DNA of 42,573 nt from an uncultured Prevotella sp. (GTDB lineage: Bacteria; Bacteroidota; Bacteroidia; Bacteroidales; Bacteroidaceae), in contig CAMVAI010000021.1 in the NCBI GenBank assembly GCA_947165435.1, forward strand, positions 1 to 42,573, read 5' to 3'. Made by a program: the position numbers and the translations under genes. The notes below the pieces were generated by a model. The model was not told where the DNA came from. It saw only the letters and a list, made by a program, of their open reading frames with translations, and did not search any database. Positions 7,190 to 15,328 of this stretch are shown here, one piece after another; position 1 is the stretch's first letter, and each line of letters opens with the position of its first letter.

Positions 7190-8230
7190 ATGGAAGGACA
7201 CGGCGACGACATCTACCGATATGAAGACAGGGTGAGGCTGAACTTTAGCTCGAATGTCTATCTGCATGCAGACCATACGGCACTGAAAGCGTACATCGCA
7301 GACAGAATAGACCTCATTGCTCACTATCCGGAACCCTATCCGCGACAGCTCGAAGCACTCATCGCACAGAAACTGGGCATCGACCCCGAGGGCGTCATGG
7401 TGACCAACGGCACCACGGCGGCCGTCTATCTCATTGCACAGATGTTCCGCAAGTGCGCGTCCATCATCCCGCAGCCCACCAACACGGAGTATGCCGATGC
7501 CTGCCGCATTCACCACCACATCATCTCGTATGAGAACACCAACGACCTGACAGAGCTGCCCAAGGACCGCGTCTATTGGATATGCAACCCCAACAACCCG
7601 TCGGGCAACGTGCTCATGAAGGGCTTCATCGACTATGTGGTACGGCGGTCGCCACGCTACACGTTTGTCGTGGACCAGTCGTACGAGGCATACACCCAAG
7701 AGGAGCTGCTCGTGCCCAGCGAGGCACAGGCACTGCCCAACCTGCTGGTGCTCCACTCGATGAGCAAGACATACGCCATACCCGGACTGCGCCTGGGATA
7801 CATCACTGCACACCCCAACACCATACAGCTGCTGCGCACACTGGCCTGCCCGTGGTCGGTGACGATGCTGGCCATGGAGGCCGGCCGCTTCCTCTTGGAG
7901 CAAGGGCAGCCGGCCATCCCCGACCTGGCGGCCTATATGAAAGAGGCCGAACGGCTGCGCACCAACCTGCGCAAGATAGCGGGCATCCGCGTCTTCGAGA
8001 CCAAGACCAACTTCATGCTTTGCGAACTGGAGCAAGCCACCGCCAAGTGTCTGAAGGAATACCTCGTCGAGCGGCATGGCATCCTGATTCGCGACTGCAG
8101 CAACTTCCATGGCCTTTCTACCCACTTCTTCCGCGTCACGGCACAGCACGCCGACGAGAACGACCTGCTGGTGGATGCCATCCGGCAGTTTGCCGACGGC
8201 GACCGCCTCGACACGCCCGTCAACAAATAG
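7190..8230 (+). CDS. cobD: CobD-like threonine-phosphate decarboxylase / class I-II aminotransferase
   Basis: The 346-residue PLP enzyme belongs to the aspartate aminotransferase fold. NPNNPSG lies at 133-139, the PLP-binding Asp at 162 and the Schiff-base lysine at Lys193 in SMSKTYAIPGLRLGY. The N-terminus HGDDIYRY...LNFSSNVY closely resembles CobD, which decarboxylates threonine phosphate to make the aminopropanol linker of cobalamin. The related alternative is histidinol-phosphate aminotransferase (HisC), but the N-terminal pattern and the neighbouring BtuD-like ATPase favour CobD. It follows the ABC gene by 6 nt and almost certainly shares its transcript. No other cobalamin genes are nearby, which suggests salvage or a scattered pathway. 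Confidence 0.75.
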   Translation: MEGHGDDIYRYEDRVRLNFSSNVYLHADHTALKAYIADRIDLIAHYPEPYPRQLEALIAQKLGIDPEGVMVTNGTTAAVYLIAQMFRKCASIIPQPTNTEYADACRIHHHIISYENTNDLTELPKDRVYWICNPNNPSGNVLMKGFIDYVVRRSPRYTFVVDQSYEAYTQEELLVPSEAQALPNLLVLHSMSKTYAIPGLRLGYITAHPNTIQLLRTLACPWSVTMLAMEAGRFLLEQGQPAIPDLAAYMKEAERLRTNLRKIAGIRVFETKTNFMLCELEQATAKCLKEYLVERHGILIRDCSNFHGLSTHFFRVTAQHADENDLLVDAIRQFADGDRLDTPVNK

Positions 8231-8277
8231 CACGCGCCACCCATCCTACCAAGCAACCAATAGCACACGCCACCCAT
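8221..8277 (+). repeat. Direct repeat spanning the cobD stop and the next start codon
   Basis: Two 24-nt copies (8221-8244 and 8254-8277) match at 22 of 24 positions with a 33-nt period. The first includes the cobD TAG. The second ends in the first two bases of the ATG of the next gene, so the present intergenic spacer seems to be a local tandem duplication of a gene junction. Confidence 0.8.
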
Positions 8278-9589
8278 GGAACAACTACTGCACTACTGCT
8301 GGAAACACAAGCTATGGCCCGCCGGAGAACTGCTGACCACCGACGGACGGAGCGTCGAGGTGATAGACCCCGGACTGCACAACCGCAACAGCGGCCCGGA
8401 CTTCTTCAACGGGAAAGTGAAGATAGGCGGCACGATGTGGGTGGGCAACATCGAGATACACGACAAGGCATCGGACTGGTATGCTCACGGCCACCAGAAC
8501 GATGCACATTATAATAATGTGGTGCTGCATGTGGTGGGCGTGGCCGACCGCGACGTCGAGACGCTGTCGGGACTGTTTGTGCCGCAGATGGTGATGACGG
8601 TGCCGCCCTCCGTGCTCGACAACTACGAAGAGCTGCTCAAGACCGACGCCTACCCGCCCTGCTACCGCATCATACCCGACCTGCCGCGACTCATGATACA
8701 CGCCTGGATGGCGGCCCTGCAGACCGAGCGGCTGGAACAGAAGACGGTGGCCATTGCCGAGCGCGCCCGGCAGGCCGGCGGCTCGTGGGAGGATGCCTTC
8801 TTCCAGACGCTGGCACGCAACTTCGGATTCGGCATCAACGGCGATGCCTTCGAGGAATGGGCGAAGCACATCTCACTGCAGACGGTAGGCAAGCACCGCG
8901 ACGACCTGTTCCAGATAGAGGCCGTCTTCATGGGGCAGGCGGGACTGCTGGAGCTCGGTGCCGTGCCGGAGCGTTACCAGAAGGACGCGCTGAACGAGGG
9001 CTATTTTGCCAAGCTGCGCAACGAGTACCAGTATCTTGCCCATAAGTTCAGCCTACAGCCCATGGACAGCAAGCTGTGGCGATTCCTGCGACTGCGGCCG
9101 CAGAACTTCCCCCACATCCGCATATCACAGCTGGCCACGCTCTTCTACAAGCGGCGGGCCTGTCTGTCGCGCCTCATCGAGTGCAAGGACATGGCATCGC
9201 TGGCCGACATGCTGCGCACACAGGTGACGCCCTACTGGGAGAGCCACTACACGTTCGGCTCGGAGAGCATACGCACCAGCAAGCAGCTGTCGCCGGCATC
9301 CGTCAACCTGATCATCATCAACACCTGCATACCCATGCTCTTCGCCTACGGGCGGCATGCCATGAAGGAAGAGCTGTGCGACCGCGCCTTCGACTTCCTG
9401 GAACAGTTGCGTGCCGAGCAGAACCACATCATACGCATGTGGAAGGAGTGCGGCCTGGAGGTGAAGTCGGCCGGCGACTCGCAGGCCCTCATCCAGCTGA
9501 AGCGCGAATACTGCGACAAGAAAGACTGCCTGCGCTGCCGCATAGGTTATGAGTACCTGAAGCGACCCCACCCCGCCACACCCACATAG
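8276..9589 (+). CDS. DUF2851 family protein
   Basis: The 437-residue soluble protein has the opening typical of the Bacteroidetes DUF2851 family (LHYCWKHKLW, then an RNSGPDFFNGKVKIGG stretch and WVGNIEIH). There is no signal peptide or membrane segment. The C-terminal region ends in a Cys cluster, CDKKDCLRCRIG, a possible metal site that is usually kept in this family. The molecular function of DUF2851 is not established to my knowledge. The gene begins 45 nt after cobD, across a duplicated junction, and is followed by a C-rich 74-nt spacer before the thioesterase gene, so it may be co-transcribed with both. Confidence 0.85.
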   Translation: MEQLLHYCWKHKLWPAGELLTTDGRSVEVIDPGLHNRNSGPDFFNGKVKIGGTMWVGNIEIHDKASDWYAHGHQNDAHYNNVVLHVVGVADRDVETLSGLFVPQMVMTVPPSVLDNYEELLKTDAYPPCYRIIPDLPRLMIHAWMAALQTERLEQKTVAIAERARQAGGSWEDAFFQTLARNFGFGINGDAFEEWAKHISLQTVGKHRDDLFQIEAVFMGQAGLLELGAVPERYQKDALNEGYFAKLRNEYQYLAHKFSLQPMDSKLWRFLRLRPQNFPHIRISQLATLFYKRRACLSRLIECKDMASLADMLRTQVTPYWESHYTFGSESIRTSKQLSPASVNLIIINTCIPMLFAYGRHAMKEELCDRAFDFLEQLRAEQNHIIRMWKECGLEVKSAGDSQALIQLKREYCDKKDCLRCRIGYEYLKRPHPATPT

Positions 9590-9663
9590 GCAACCCTGCC
9601 ATATCCATCACCTACCACAATCCCCATTTAACAACCCCCAAAACAACCCCACATCAACACCCA

Positions 9664-10068
9664 ATGAGAAAATACATCTTTGAAACACGCATGGAAGTCC
9701 GCGACTATGAATGCGACATCGAGGGCATCGTGAACAATGCGAACTATCTGCACTACACCGAACATACCCGCCACCTGTTCCTGAAACAGTGCGGACTGAG
9801 CTTCGCCGAGATGCACGCCCGTGGCATCGATGCCGTCGTGGCCCGCATGGAGCTGCAATACAAGGTACCCCTGCGCTGCGACGACGAGTTCATCTCGCGG
9901 CTGTGGATAGAGAAAGACGGCTTTAAGTATATCTTCCACCAGGACATCTACCGCGCCTCCGACGAAGCCATCTGCTTCAAGGGCAAGGTGATGCTGGTAT
10001 GTCTCATCAACGGGCACTTGGGCGAGAGCGAGGAATACAACCGCGCCTTCGCTCCGTATCTGCAATGA
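9664..10068 (+). CDS. Acyl-CoA thioesterase, YbgC/FadM-like hotdog fold
   Basis: The 134-residue protein is a single hotdog domain. Its N-terminal segment VRDYECDIEGIVNNANYLHY matches the 4-hydroxybenzoyl-CoA thioesterase group, in which the Asp (in ECD) is the catalytic residue, and the helix that follows contains the expected EHTRHLF. Family members hydrolyse acyl-CoA thioesters in the cytoplasm; the substrate cannot be predicted. The purine-poor leader before ATG 9664 has no Shine-Dalgarno sequence. It lies between DUF2851 and dprA, 61 nt before dprA. Confidence 0.85.
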   Translation: MRKYIFETRMEVRDYECDIEGIVNNANYLHYTEHTRHLFLKQCGLSFAEMHARGIDAVVARMELQYKVPLRCDDEFISRLWIEKDGFKYIFHQDIYRASDEAICFKGKVMLVCLINGHLGESEEYNRAFAPYLQ

Positions 10069-10129
10069 ACGGCACGGTCGCGCGACTCCACGCATGAACA
10101 GTTGAAATAAAACGGTACTATCAACCACC

Positions 10130-11248
10130 ATGATAACGAGTGACGAAATATACTATACCATCGCACTGACACGCATGACGGGATTCAACGCTGCCATGGC
10201 CCTCCAGATGTACCAGGCGCTGGGCAGCGGACAGGCCGTGTATGAGCATCGCAACGACATCGGCGATGTGGTCAACGACACCACGCCACACCTGCGGGAA
10301 GCCATGCGCCACTGGGACGACGCCCTGCAGCGCGCTGCCGCCGAGATGGAGTTCATCAGCAAGGGCGGCATCCGTGTCCTCACCCTGAACGACACCGACT
10401 ATCCGCAGCGACTGAAGGAATGCCCCGACGCCCCCATCGTGCTCTACTACAAAGGAACGGCTGACCTGAACCAGCGCTACATCCTGGACATGGTGGGCAC
10501 GCGCCACTGCACGGCATACGGCCAGGACCTGGTGCGCCGCTTCATCAGCGACCTACGGCAGCTGTGCCCGGAGGTGCTGGTGGTCAGCGGACTGGCCTAC
10601 GGCATCGACATCTGTGCGCATCGCAGTGCCTTGGAGCAAGGCTACGACACCGTGGGGGTGCTGGCTCACGGACTGGACCAGATTTATCCGCCCCGCCACC
10701 GCGGCACCGCCGTACAGATGGTGAGCCACGGCGGCTTGTTGACGGAATACATGTCGGTGACGCAGGCCCTGCCCAACAATTTCCGGCAGCGCAACCGCAT
10801 CGTGGCAGGCATCAGCGACGCCACCATCCTCGTGGAGAGTGCCTACAAGGGTGGCGGCCTCATCACCTGCCGCATCGCACAGGAGTACGGCCGCGACGTC
10901 TATGCCTTTCCCGGTGCCGTGGGTGCTCCCTATAGCGAGGGCTGCAACCGCATCATCCGTAACAACACGGCAGAACTCATCACGTCGGCACAGGATTTTG
11001 TGGAGTCGATGCGCTGGCCTACCAGTCGGCAGCAGTCGGAAACGGTAGAACGGCAGCTCTTTCCCGACCTCACAGCAGAAGAGCAGCAGGTCGTCAGTCT
11101 GCTTCAGCAAACCAACGACCTGCAACTGAACATACTCAGTGTCAAGAGCAATATCCCTATCGGGCAAATGACCGCCATCCTCTTCCAATTAGAGATGAAA
11201 GGCCTCGTGCGTCCGATGGCCGGTGGCACCTACCACCTGTTGGCATAA
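10130..11248 (+). CDS. dprA: DNA processing protein DprA
   Basis: The 372-residue protein has the full DprA layout: an N-terminal helical (SAM/HhH-like) part, the YPQRLKECPDAPIVLYYKG lead-in (91-109), then the Rossmann-like core with VGTR (122-125), SGLAYGID (153-160), FRQRNRIVAG (218-227) and GGGLITC. A C-terminal winged-helix-type tail runs from about 305. DprA loads RecA on incoming single-stranded DNA during natural transformation; in Bacteroidetes its role is less studied. The core motif is VGTR rather than the commoner VGSR, a conservative change. The gene ends 6 nt before the end of the convergent QC gene with no hairpin visible between them. Confidence 0.95.
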   Translation: MITSDEIYYTIALTRMTGFNAAMALQMYQALGSGQAVYEHRNDIGDVVNDTTPHLREAMRHWDDALQRAAAEMEFISKGGIRVLTLNDTDYPQRLKECPDAPIVLYYKGTADLNQRYILDMVGTRHCTAYGQDLVRRFISDLRQLCPEVLVVSGLAYGIDICAHRSALEQGYDTVGVLAHGLDQIYPPRHRGTAVQMVSHGGLLTEYMSVTQALPNNFRQRNRIVAGISDATILVESAYKGGGLITCRIAQEYGRDVYAFPGAVGAPYSEGCNRIIRNNTAELITSAQDFVESMRWPTSRQQSETVERQLFPDLTAEEQQVVSLLQQTNDLQLNILSVKSNIPIGQMTAILFQLEMKGLVRPMAGGTYHLLA

Positions 11249-11254
11249 GAGACT

Positions 11255-12343
11255 CTATTCTGCCGGTTCCGAGAAGATCAGCTGCACCAGCGTCTGCCCC
11301 ACGGCTTCGAGCGTGCTGCGGTCGATGTGCTGCAGGTCGTCGCTGACGGTATGCCACGTGGGTCCGAACGAGCTCTGCTGGCAGTCGGGATAGTGGTTGA
11401 TGATGTCGATGCAGGGAATGTGTGCCTGCTCGTTCACGGGTACATGGTCGTCAGTCACATAGCCGCCGGTCTCATTGGGGAAGAAGCTGCCATAGCCGGC
11501 AGTGGCGGCAGCCTGCCACACCTTGTCAACAGTGCTGCGGGCATGCTGCATAGAATAGCCCTCACGATAGAAACGGGCACCCTGTCCGCCCACCATGTCG
11601 AGCAAGACGGCATAGCGGTATTCAGAAGCCTGCCCATCGGCCAGTGCCGAGCGGTAGTGGTTGGCCCAATACTGCGCGCCTAATGCCCACGAGTCGCCGT
11701 CGGCACCGTTCTCCCATTGCGGTATGCCCCAGTCTTCAGCATCGAAACAGATGAAATCGACAGCCACGCGGGCCGAGTCGTGCTGTTGCAGCAGCCGGGC
11801 CAGTTCGAGCATGACGGCCACTCCAGAGGCACCGTCGTTGGCAGCCATGACGGGCTTGCGCCAGTTGGCAGAGTCGGGGTCGTTGTCGGCCCAGGGGCGG
11901 CTGTCCCAATGGGCGCAAATGAGGATGCGGGCGGCGGTGCCCGGCGTTGAAACGGCGGGCACGGCGGCGGTGGCTATGATGTTGGTGCTCTTCAGGATGG
12001 TGCCGTCGTAGCCGTGCAGGTCGGCCTGCTGCAGTTCCACCGTATAGCCATAACGGCTGAACTGCCGGGCTATCCATTGCGCACACTGCTCGTGGGCCTC
12101 GCTGTTCATGGTACGCGGCCCGAAGTCGCACTGTGCCGCACAGAAGGCATACGCCGAGTCGGCATTGAAACGGATGGTGACGGCAGACGACTCGCTGGCC
12201 TGCTTCTTGGTGGTGCTGCACGCACACAAACAAAGACCGGCGGCTATCACATACCCAAGGCTCCGAAGGTGGCGCATGCCGCTCGCATATCCAAGGTTCC
12301 GAAGGTGGCGCATGCCGCCTACCCTATCTATCAGGTTTCGCAT
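11255..12343 (-). CDS. Glutaminyl-peptide cyclotransferase-like M28 lipoprotein
   Basis: The 362-residue product has a lipoprotein signal ending in LCAC (Cys42 from this start) with no acidic residues after it, which suggests periplasmic rather than surface location. The body is an M28-type zinc enzyme: HWDSRPWADNDPD, AANDGASGVAV, FDAEDWG and DDHVPVN supply the metal ligands, and the end (WHTVSDDLQHIDRSTLEAVGQ) resembles animal and Bacteroidetes type II glutaminyl cyclases. Such enzymes turn N-terminal Gln into pyroglutamate. An M28 aminopeptidase is the alternative. The start at 12343 lies 2 nt after the upstream stop. Two more in-frame ATGs (12313, 12277) exist because of a 36-bp duplication; 12277 would give a standard short signal peptide. 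Confidence 0.75.
   Translation of the reverse strand: MRNLIDRVGGMRHLRNLGYASGMRHLRSLGYVIAAGLCLCACSTTKKQASESSAVTIRFNADSAYAFCAAQCDFGPRTMNSEAHEQCAQWIARQFSRYGYTVELQQADLHGYDGTILKSTNIIATAAVPAVSTPGTAARILICAHWDSRPWADNDPDSANWRKPVMAANDGASGVAVMLELARLLQQHDSARVAVDFICFDAEDWGIPQWENGADGDSWALGAQYWANHYRSALADGQASEYRYAVLLDMVGGQGARFYREGYSMQHARSTVDKVWQAAATAGYGSFFPNETGGYVTDDHVPVNEQAHIPCIDIINHYPDCQQSSFGPTWHTVSDDLQHIDRSTLEAVGQTLVQLIFSEPAE
12251..12322 (-). repeat. 36-bp tandem duplication inside a signal-peptide region
   Basis: Copies at 12251-12286 and 12287-12322 match at 31 of 36 positions. In the minus-strand gene they encode two versions of a 12-residue unit (MRHLRNLGYASG and MRHLRSLGYVIA), each with its own ATG. 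The length keeps the frame. The duplication lengthens the positively charged segment before the hydrophobic core. Confidence 0.9.
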
Positions 12344-12345
12344 GA

Positions 12346-14067
12346 TTACTTTCTTATAGATTGTACTTGTTGCATCACACGCAGGAAATTGCCGCCCCAT
12401 ATCTTCTGGATGTCTTCAGCCGAATAGCGGCGTGCGAGCAGCTGTCGTGTGAAATTGATAAGCTCGGCAGCATTCGCCAGCCCGCAGATGCCGCCGTCGC
12501 CGTCGAAGTCGGTGCCCAGTCCCACATGGTCGATGCCCATCACGCTGATGGCATGCTCCAGATGCTGCATGGCATCGAGGATGGTCGCCTCGCCGTCCAA
12601 GACCAGGAAGCCGTGATAGAGTGTCACCTGCATCACGCCGCCCCGCTGCGCCAGTGCCCTCATCTGCTCGTCGGTGAGGTTACGCGGATGGTCGCACAAC
12701 GCGCGGCAGCTGGAATGGCTGCACACGATGGGTGTCTTGCTGATGTCCAGTGCGTCATAAAAGCTGCTCTCGGCGGCATGGCTCAAATCCACCATGATGC
12801 CCAGCCGGTTCATCTCTTCCACCACCTGCCGCCCGAAGTCGCTGATGCCGCCGTGCGTCTGACTGCCGCGCGCCGAGTCGCAGAGGTCGTTGTCGCCGTT
12901 GTGGCATAGCGTCATATAGACGATGCCCCGCTGTGCGAAGTGGCGCAAGTGGTCGATGCTCCCTTCCAGGGCATGCCCGTTCTCTATGCCGAGCATGATG
13001 CTCTTCTTGCCCGCATGCTTGTTCATCCACAGGTCGGCAGGCGTCTTGGCAATACTGACGTAACGGCTGTTGCGGCCGACGATGTCTTCTATCTTGTCGA
13101 AGATGCCGTCGGCCATCGCCTTGGGATGCTCGGCAGTCTGCGGCAGATAGGCCACCATGATGGTAGCGTCCTGCCGCCCTTCCGTCATCTTGTGCAAGTC
13201 CACCAGTATGCGGGGGTCGCGCTGGGTGAAATCCACATTTTGCGGAAACAGCATCGGTGTGTCGCAATGCGTGTCGAGCGTCAGTGTGCGCCGGTGCATG
13301 TCGCAGGCTGCCCGGTATTCGGCGGCCTGCTGTACGAGCCACTGGAACAGCGGCTTGCCCGCCTCCGGCATACACTCCGGGTGCCACTGCACACCGACGA
13401 TGGACTTATACTCCGCACTCTCCATGGCCTCTATCGTGCCGTCGGCAGCCGTGGCCGTCACGCGGAAACGCACACCCGGCTCGCTGACCGCCTGATGGTG
13501 GAACGAGTTGACAAACAGCTGCTGCTCGCCATAGAGGCGGTACAGCACCGAGTCGGCAGCCACACTCACGCTGTGCGTCGGCACCTGCCTGTCGGCATCC
13601 TGCGAGTGCTTCACGCTACTTGTCGCCGCGATGTCCTGCGCCACCTTGCCGCCCAAGGCCATGGCCAGCGTCTGTATGCCGCGGCAGATGCCGAGCATGG
13701 GGATCTGCCGGTTGTAGGCCAGCTGTGCGATGAGCAGTTCCGGCAGGTCGCGCTCGCTGTTGATGCCGCCCAGCCCGTGCTGCGGCTCCTCGCCGGCATA
13801 CAGCGGGTTATAGTCGGCCCCGCCACTGAGCAGCAGTCCGTCGATATGCTCCAGGGTATTGATGATGGCATCGGTATCGCTGAGCGGCGGTATGACGACC
13901 GGCACGCCACCGGCCCTGACCACCGACTTGTAATAGCCCTCGCCTATCTTGCACGTCTGCTCACCATAGTTTCCCGTGATGCCGATGACGGGCTTTCTCG
14001 CTGCCTCGGGGAAGGCAGCATACACCGTCTGGCTCAGCCGTTGCTGCCAGTCGAAAGGATTGTTCAT
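12346..14067 (-). CDS. Fusion of class I glutamine amidotransferase (C26-like) and membrane dipeptidase (M19-like)
   Basis: The 573-residue protein joins two enzymes. Residues about 25-250 are a class I amidotransferase/gamma-glutamyl hydrolase domain with triad Cys128 (GICRG), His229 and Glu231 (QWHPE); the closest relatives in style are gamma-glutamyl-GABA hydrolases. Residues about 260-573 are an M19 renal dipeptidase domain with zinc ligands His267, Asp269, Glu362, His430 and His451 and the GTDFDG motif (Asp520). No signal peptide is seen, so it should be cytoplasmic. A plausible job is release of the gamma-glutamyl group followed by hydrolysis of the remaining dipeptide, but the substrate is inferred. 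It lies 9 nt after the Lrp gene and 2 nt before the QC gene. Confidence 0.85.
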   Translation of the reverse strand: MNNPFDWQQRLSQTVYAAFPEAARKPVIGITGNYGEQTCKIGEGYYKSVVRAGGVPVVIPPLSDTDAIINTLEHIDGLLLSGGADYNPLYAGEEPQHGLGGINSERDLPELLIAQLAYNRQIPMLGICRGIQTLAMALGGKVAQDIAATSSVKHSQDADRQVPTHSVSVAADSVLYRLYGEQQLFVNSFHHQAVSEPGVRFRVTATAADGTIEAMESAEYKSIVGVQWHPECMPEAGKPLFQWLVQQAAEYRAACDMHRRTLTLDTHCDTPMLFPQNVDFTQRDPRILVDLHKMTEGRQDATIMVAYLPQTAEHPKAMADGIFDKIEDIVGRNSRYVSIAKTPADLWMNKHAGKKSIMLGIENGHALEGSIDHLRHFAQRGIVYMTLCHNGDNDLCDSARGSQTHGGISDFGRQVVEEMNRLGIMVDLSHAAESSFYDALDISKTPIVCSHSSCRALCDHPRNLTDEQMRALAQRGGVMQVTLYHGFLVLDGEATILDAMQHLEHAISVMGIDHVGLGTDFDGDGGICGLANAAELINFTRQLLARRYSAEDIQKIWGGNFLRVMQQVQSIRK

Positions 14068-14076
14068 GGCCGTCTG

Positions 14077-14541
14077 TTACTCGTCAACCGTTACGGGTAT
14101 TTCACGCTTGATGCTCTGTTCCAGCGAGATGAGCGTCTCGGTGGCCATGACGCCGGGAATTTCCTGCAGCCGTCCGTTCAGCAGGTGCATCAGCTGCTCG
14201 TTGTCGCGCGCGAAGAGCTTGACCAACATGGTATAAGGCCCGGTGGTGAAGTGGCACTCCACCACCTCGGGTATGTGCTGCAGAAACTCCACCACGTCCT
14301 TGTACATAGAGCCGCGCTCCAGCGTGATGCCTACGTAGGTGCAGGTACGGTAGCCCAAACTCTTGGGATTCACGTCGAAGCCGCTGCCCATGATGACGCC
14401 GGCCTCGATGAGGTGCTGCACGCGCTGGTGTATCGCCGCCCTCGACACGTTGCATTCCGTTGCCACGTCCTTGAACGGTATGCGTGCATTTTTCGACAAG
14501 ATGCTCAGTATCTTCTTGTCAAGACTGTCTATTTTCTCCAT
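14077..14541 (-). CDS. Lrp/AsnC family transcriptional regulator
   Basis: The 154-residue protein has the Lrp layout: an N-terminal helix-turn-helix (LDKKILSILSKNARIPFKDVA, with recognition helix around SRAAIHQRVQHLIEAGVI) and a C-terminal RAM ligand domain (about 65-145, including GPYTMLVKLFARD). Lrp proteins bind amino acids and control their metabolism. It is the first gene of a tight operon with the amidotransferase-dipeptidase and the QC-like enzyme, so it probably senses an amino acid liberated by peptide breakdown. A 10-bp inverted repeat over its own promoter suggests autoregulation. Confidence 0.92.
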   Translation of the reverse strand: MEKIDSLDKKILSILSKNARIPFKDVATECNVSRAAIHQRVQHLIEAGVIMGSGFDVNPKSLGYRTCTYVGITLERGSMYKDVVEFLQHIPEVVECHFTTGPYTMLVKLFARDNEQLMHLLNGRLQEIPGVMATETLISLEQSIKREIPVTVDE

Positions 14542-14582
14542 GTTCTCTCGATGTTTTAGGATGATTGTTTACAATTTGTAAG

Positions 14583-14630
14583 CAAAAGTACGCATTTTTT
14601 TCGACATAGACAACTATTTCGTCGAAAAAA
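14583..14630 (-). promoter_or_regulatory. Lrp promoter with overlapping palindromic operator
   Basis: On the minus strand a -7 box TACTTTTG (14590-14583) lies about 40 nt before the Lrp start, with a weak GTTG-like -33 at 14614-14611. A perfect 10-bp inverted repeat, TTTTTTCGAC (14596-14605) and GTCGAAAAAA (14621-14630), straddles the -33 region with a 15-nt spacer. Half-site spacing and AT-rich flanks fit an Lrp-type dimer site. Confidence 0.6.
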
Positions 14631-14701
14631 GTGCAAAAAGCAGCGTTTTTTGTGTATTTTTGTCGTATTATGCAACGCTGGTGAGAGCCTTTTCCTTTTT
14701 T

Positions 14702-15328
14702 TTACAACTTGCGGATGATGGTCAGTCCGTCGCGCAGCGGCACCACCACCTGCTCCACACGCGGGTCGGCAGCCACATAGTCGTTGAAGTCTTCTATGCC
14801 CCGTGTCTGTGCGTCGCGGCTATAGGCGGCATCCACCACGTGGCCGTCCCACAGCGTGTTGTCGGCCACGATGAATCCCCCCTGGCGCACCACCGTCAGG
14901 GCCATGTCGTAGGTCTCGCGATAGGTACGCTTGTCGCCGTCGATGAACGCCATGTCGAACGTGATGCCCAGCCGGGGAGCCTCCGTGATGGCGTCGCCGA
15001 TGATGAAGCGCACGCGGTCGGCCACCGGCGAGCCCTCTATCCACGGTCGGGTGAAGTCTTCCTGCTCGTCGTTGATTTCAAACGTATAGACCATGCCGCC
15101 CTCGTCCAGCCCCTCGGCCATGCAGAGCGCCGAATAGCCGCTGAAAGTGCCCACCTCCAGGATGTTCCTTGGCCGAATCATCGTCACCAGCATCTTCAGC
15201 AGCCGCCCCTGCAGATGGCCGGAAGCCATGCGCCCGTGCAGCAGATGGATGTTGGTGGCCCGCCACAGCCGGTACAGATAGTCGGGTTCGGCAGCGGTGT
15301 GCTGCTCCACGTATTCGTCGATGGTCAT
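14702..15328 (-). CDS. SAM-dependent O-methyltransferase (caffeoyl-CoA O-methyltransferase-like)
   Basis: The 208-residue protein has SAM-binding motif I ILEVGTFSGYSAL, then FEINDEQ, the metal-binding FIDGDK and VADNTLWDGHV, the class I cation-dependent O-methyltransferase pattern. Bacterial members methylate catechol-like or other hydroxyl groups; some are linked to tRNA modification. The substrate is unknown. The start ATG at 15328 overlaps the aroQ TGA (ATGA), so the two are translationally coupled. An in-frame start at 15409 inside aroQ is rejected for that reason. The coupling to the shikimate pathway is positional and may only reflect shared expression. Confidence 0.88.
   Translation of the reverse strand: MTIDEYVEQHTAAEPDYLYRLWRATNIHLLHGRMASGHLQGRLLKMLVTMIRPRNILEVGTFSGYSALCMAEGLDEGGMVYTFEINDEQEDFTRPWIEGSPVADRVRFIIGDAITEAPRLGITFDMAFIDGDKRTYRETYDMALTVVRQGGFIVADNTLWDGHVVDAAYSRDAQTRGIEDFNDYVAADPRVEQVVVPLRDGLTIIRKL

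Noticed and set aside
7190..8230. Histidinol-phosphate aminotransferase (hisC)
   Set aside because: The N-terminal HGDDIYRY...FSSNVY pattern and the adjacent BtuD-like ATPase favour CobD; no other his genes are nearby.
12940..14559. A 539-codon plus-strand frame opposite the amidotransferase-dipeptidase and Lrp genes
   Set aside because: It is antisense to two genes with intact catalytic and DNA-binding motifs and has no recognisable domain.
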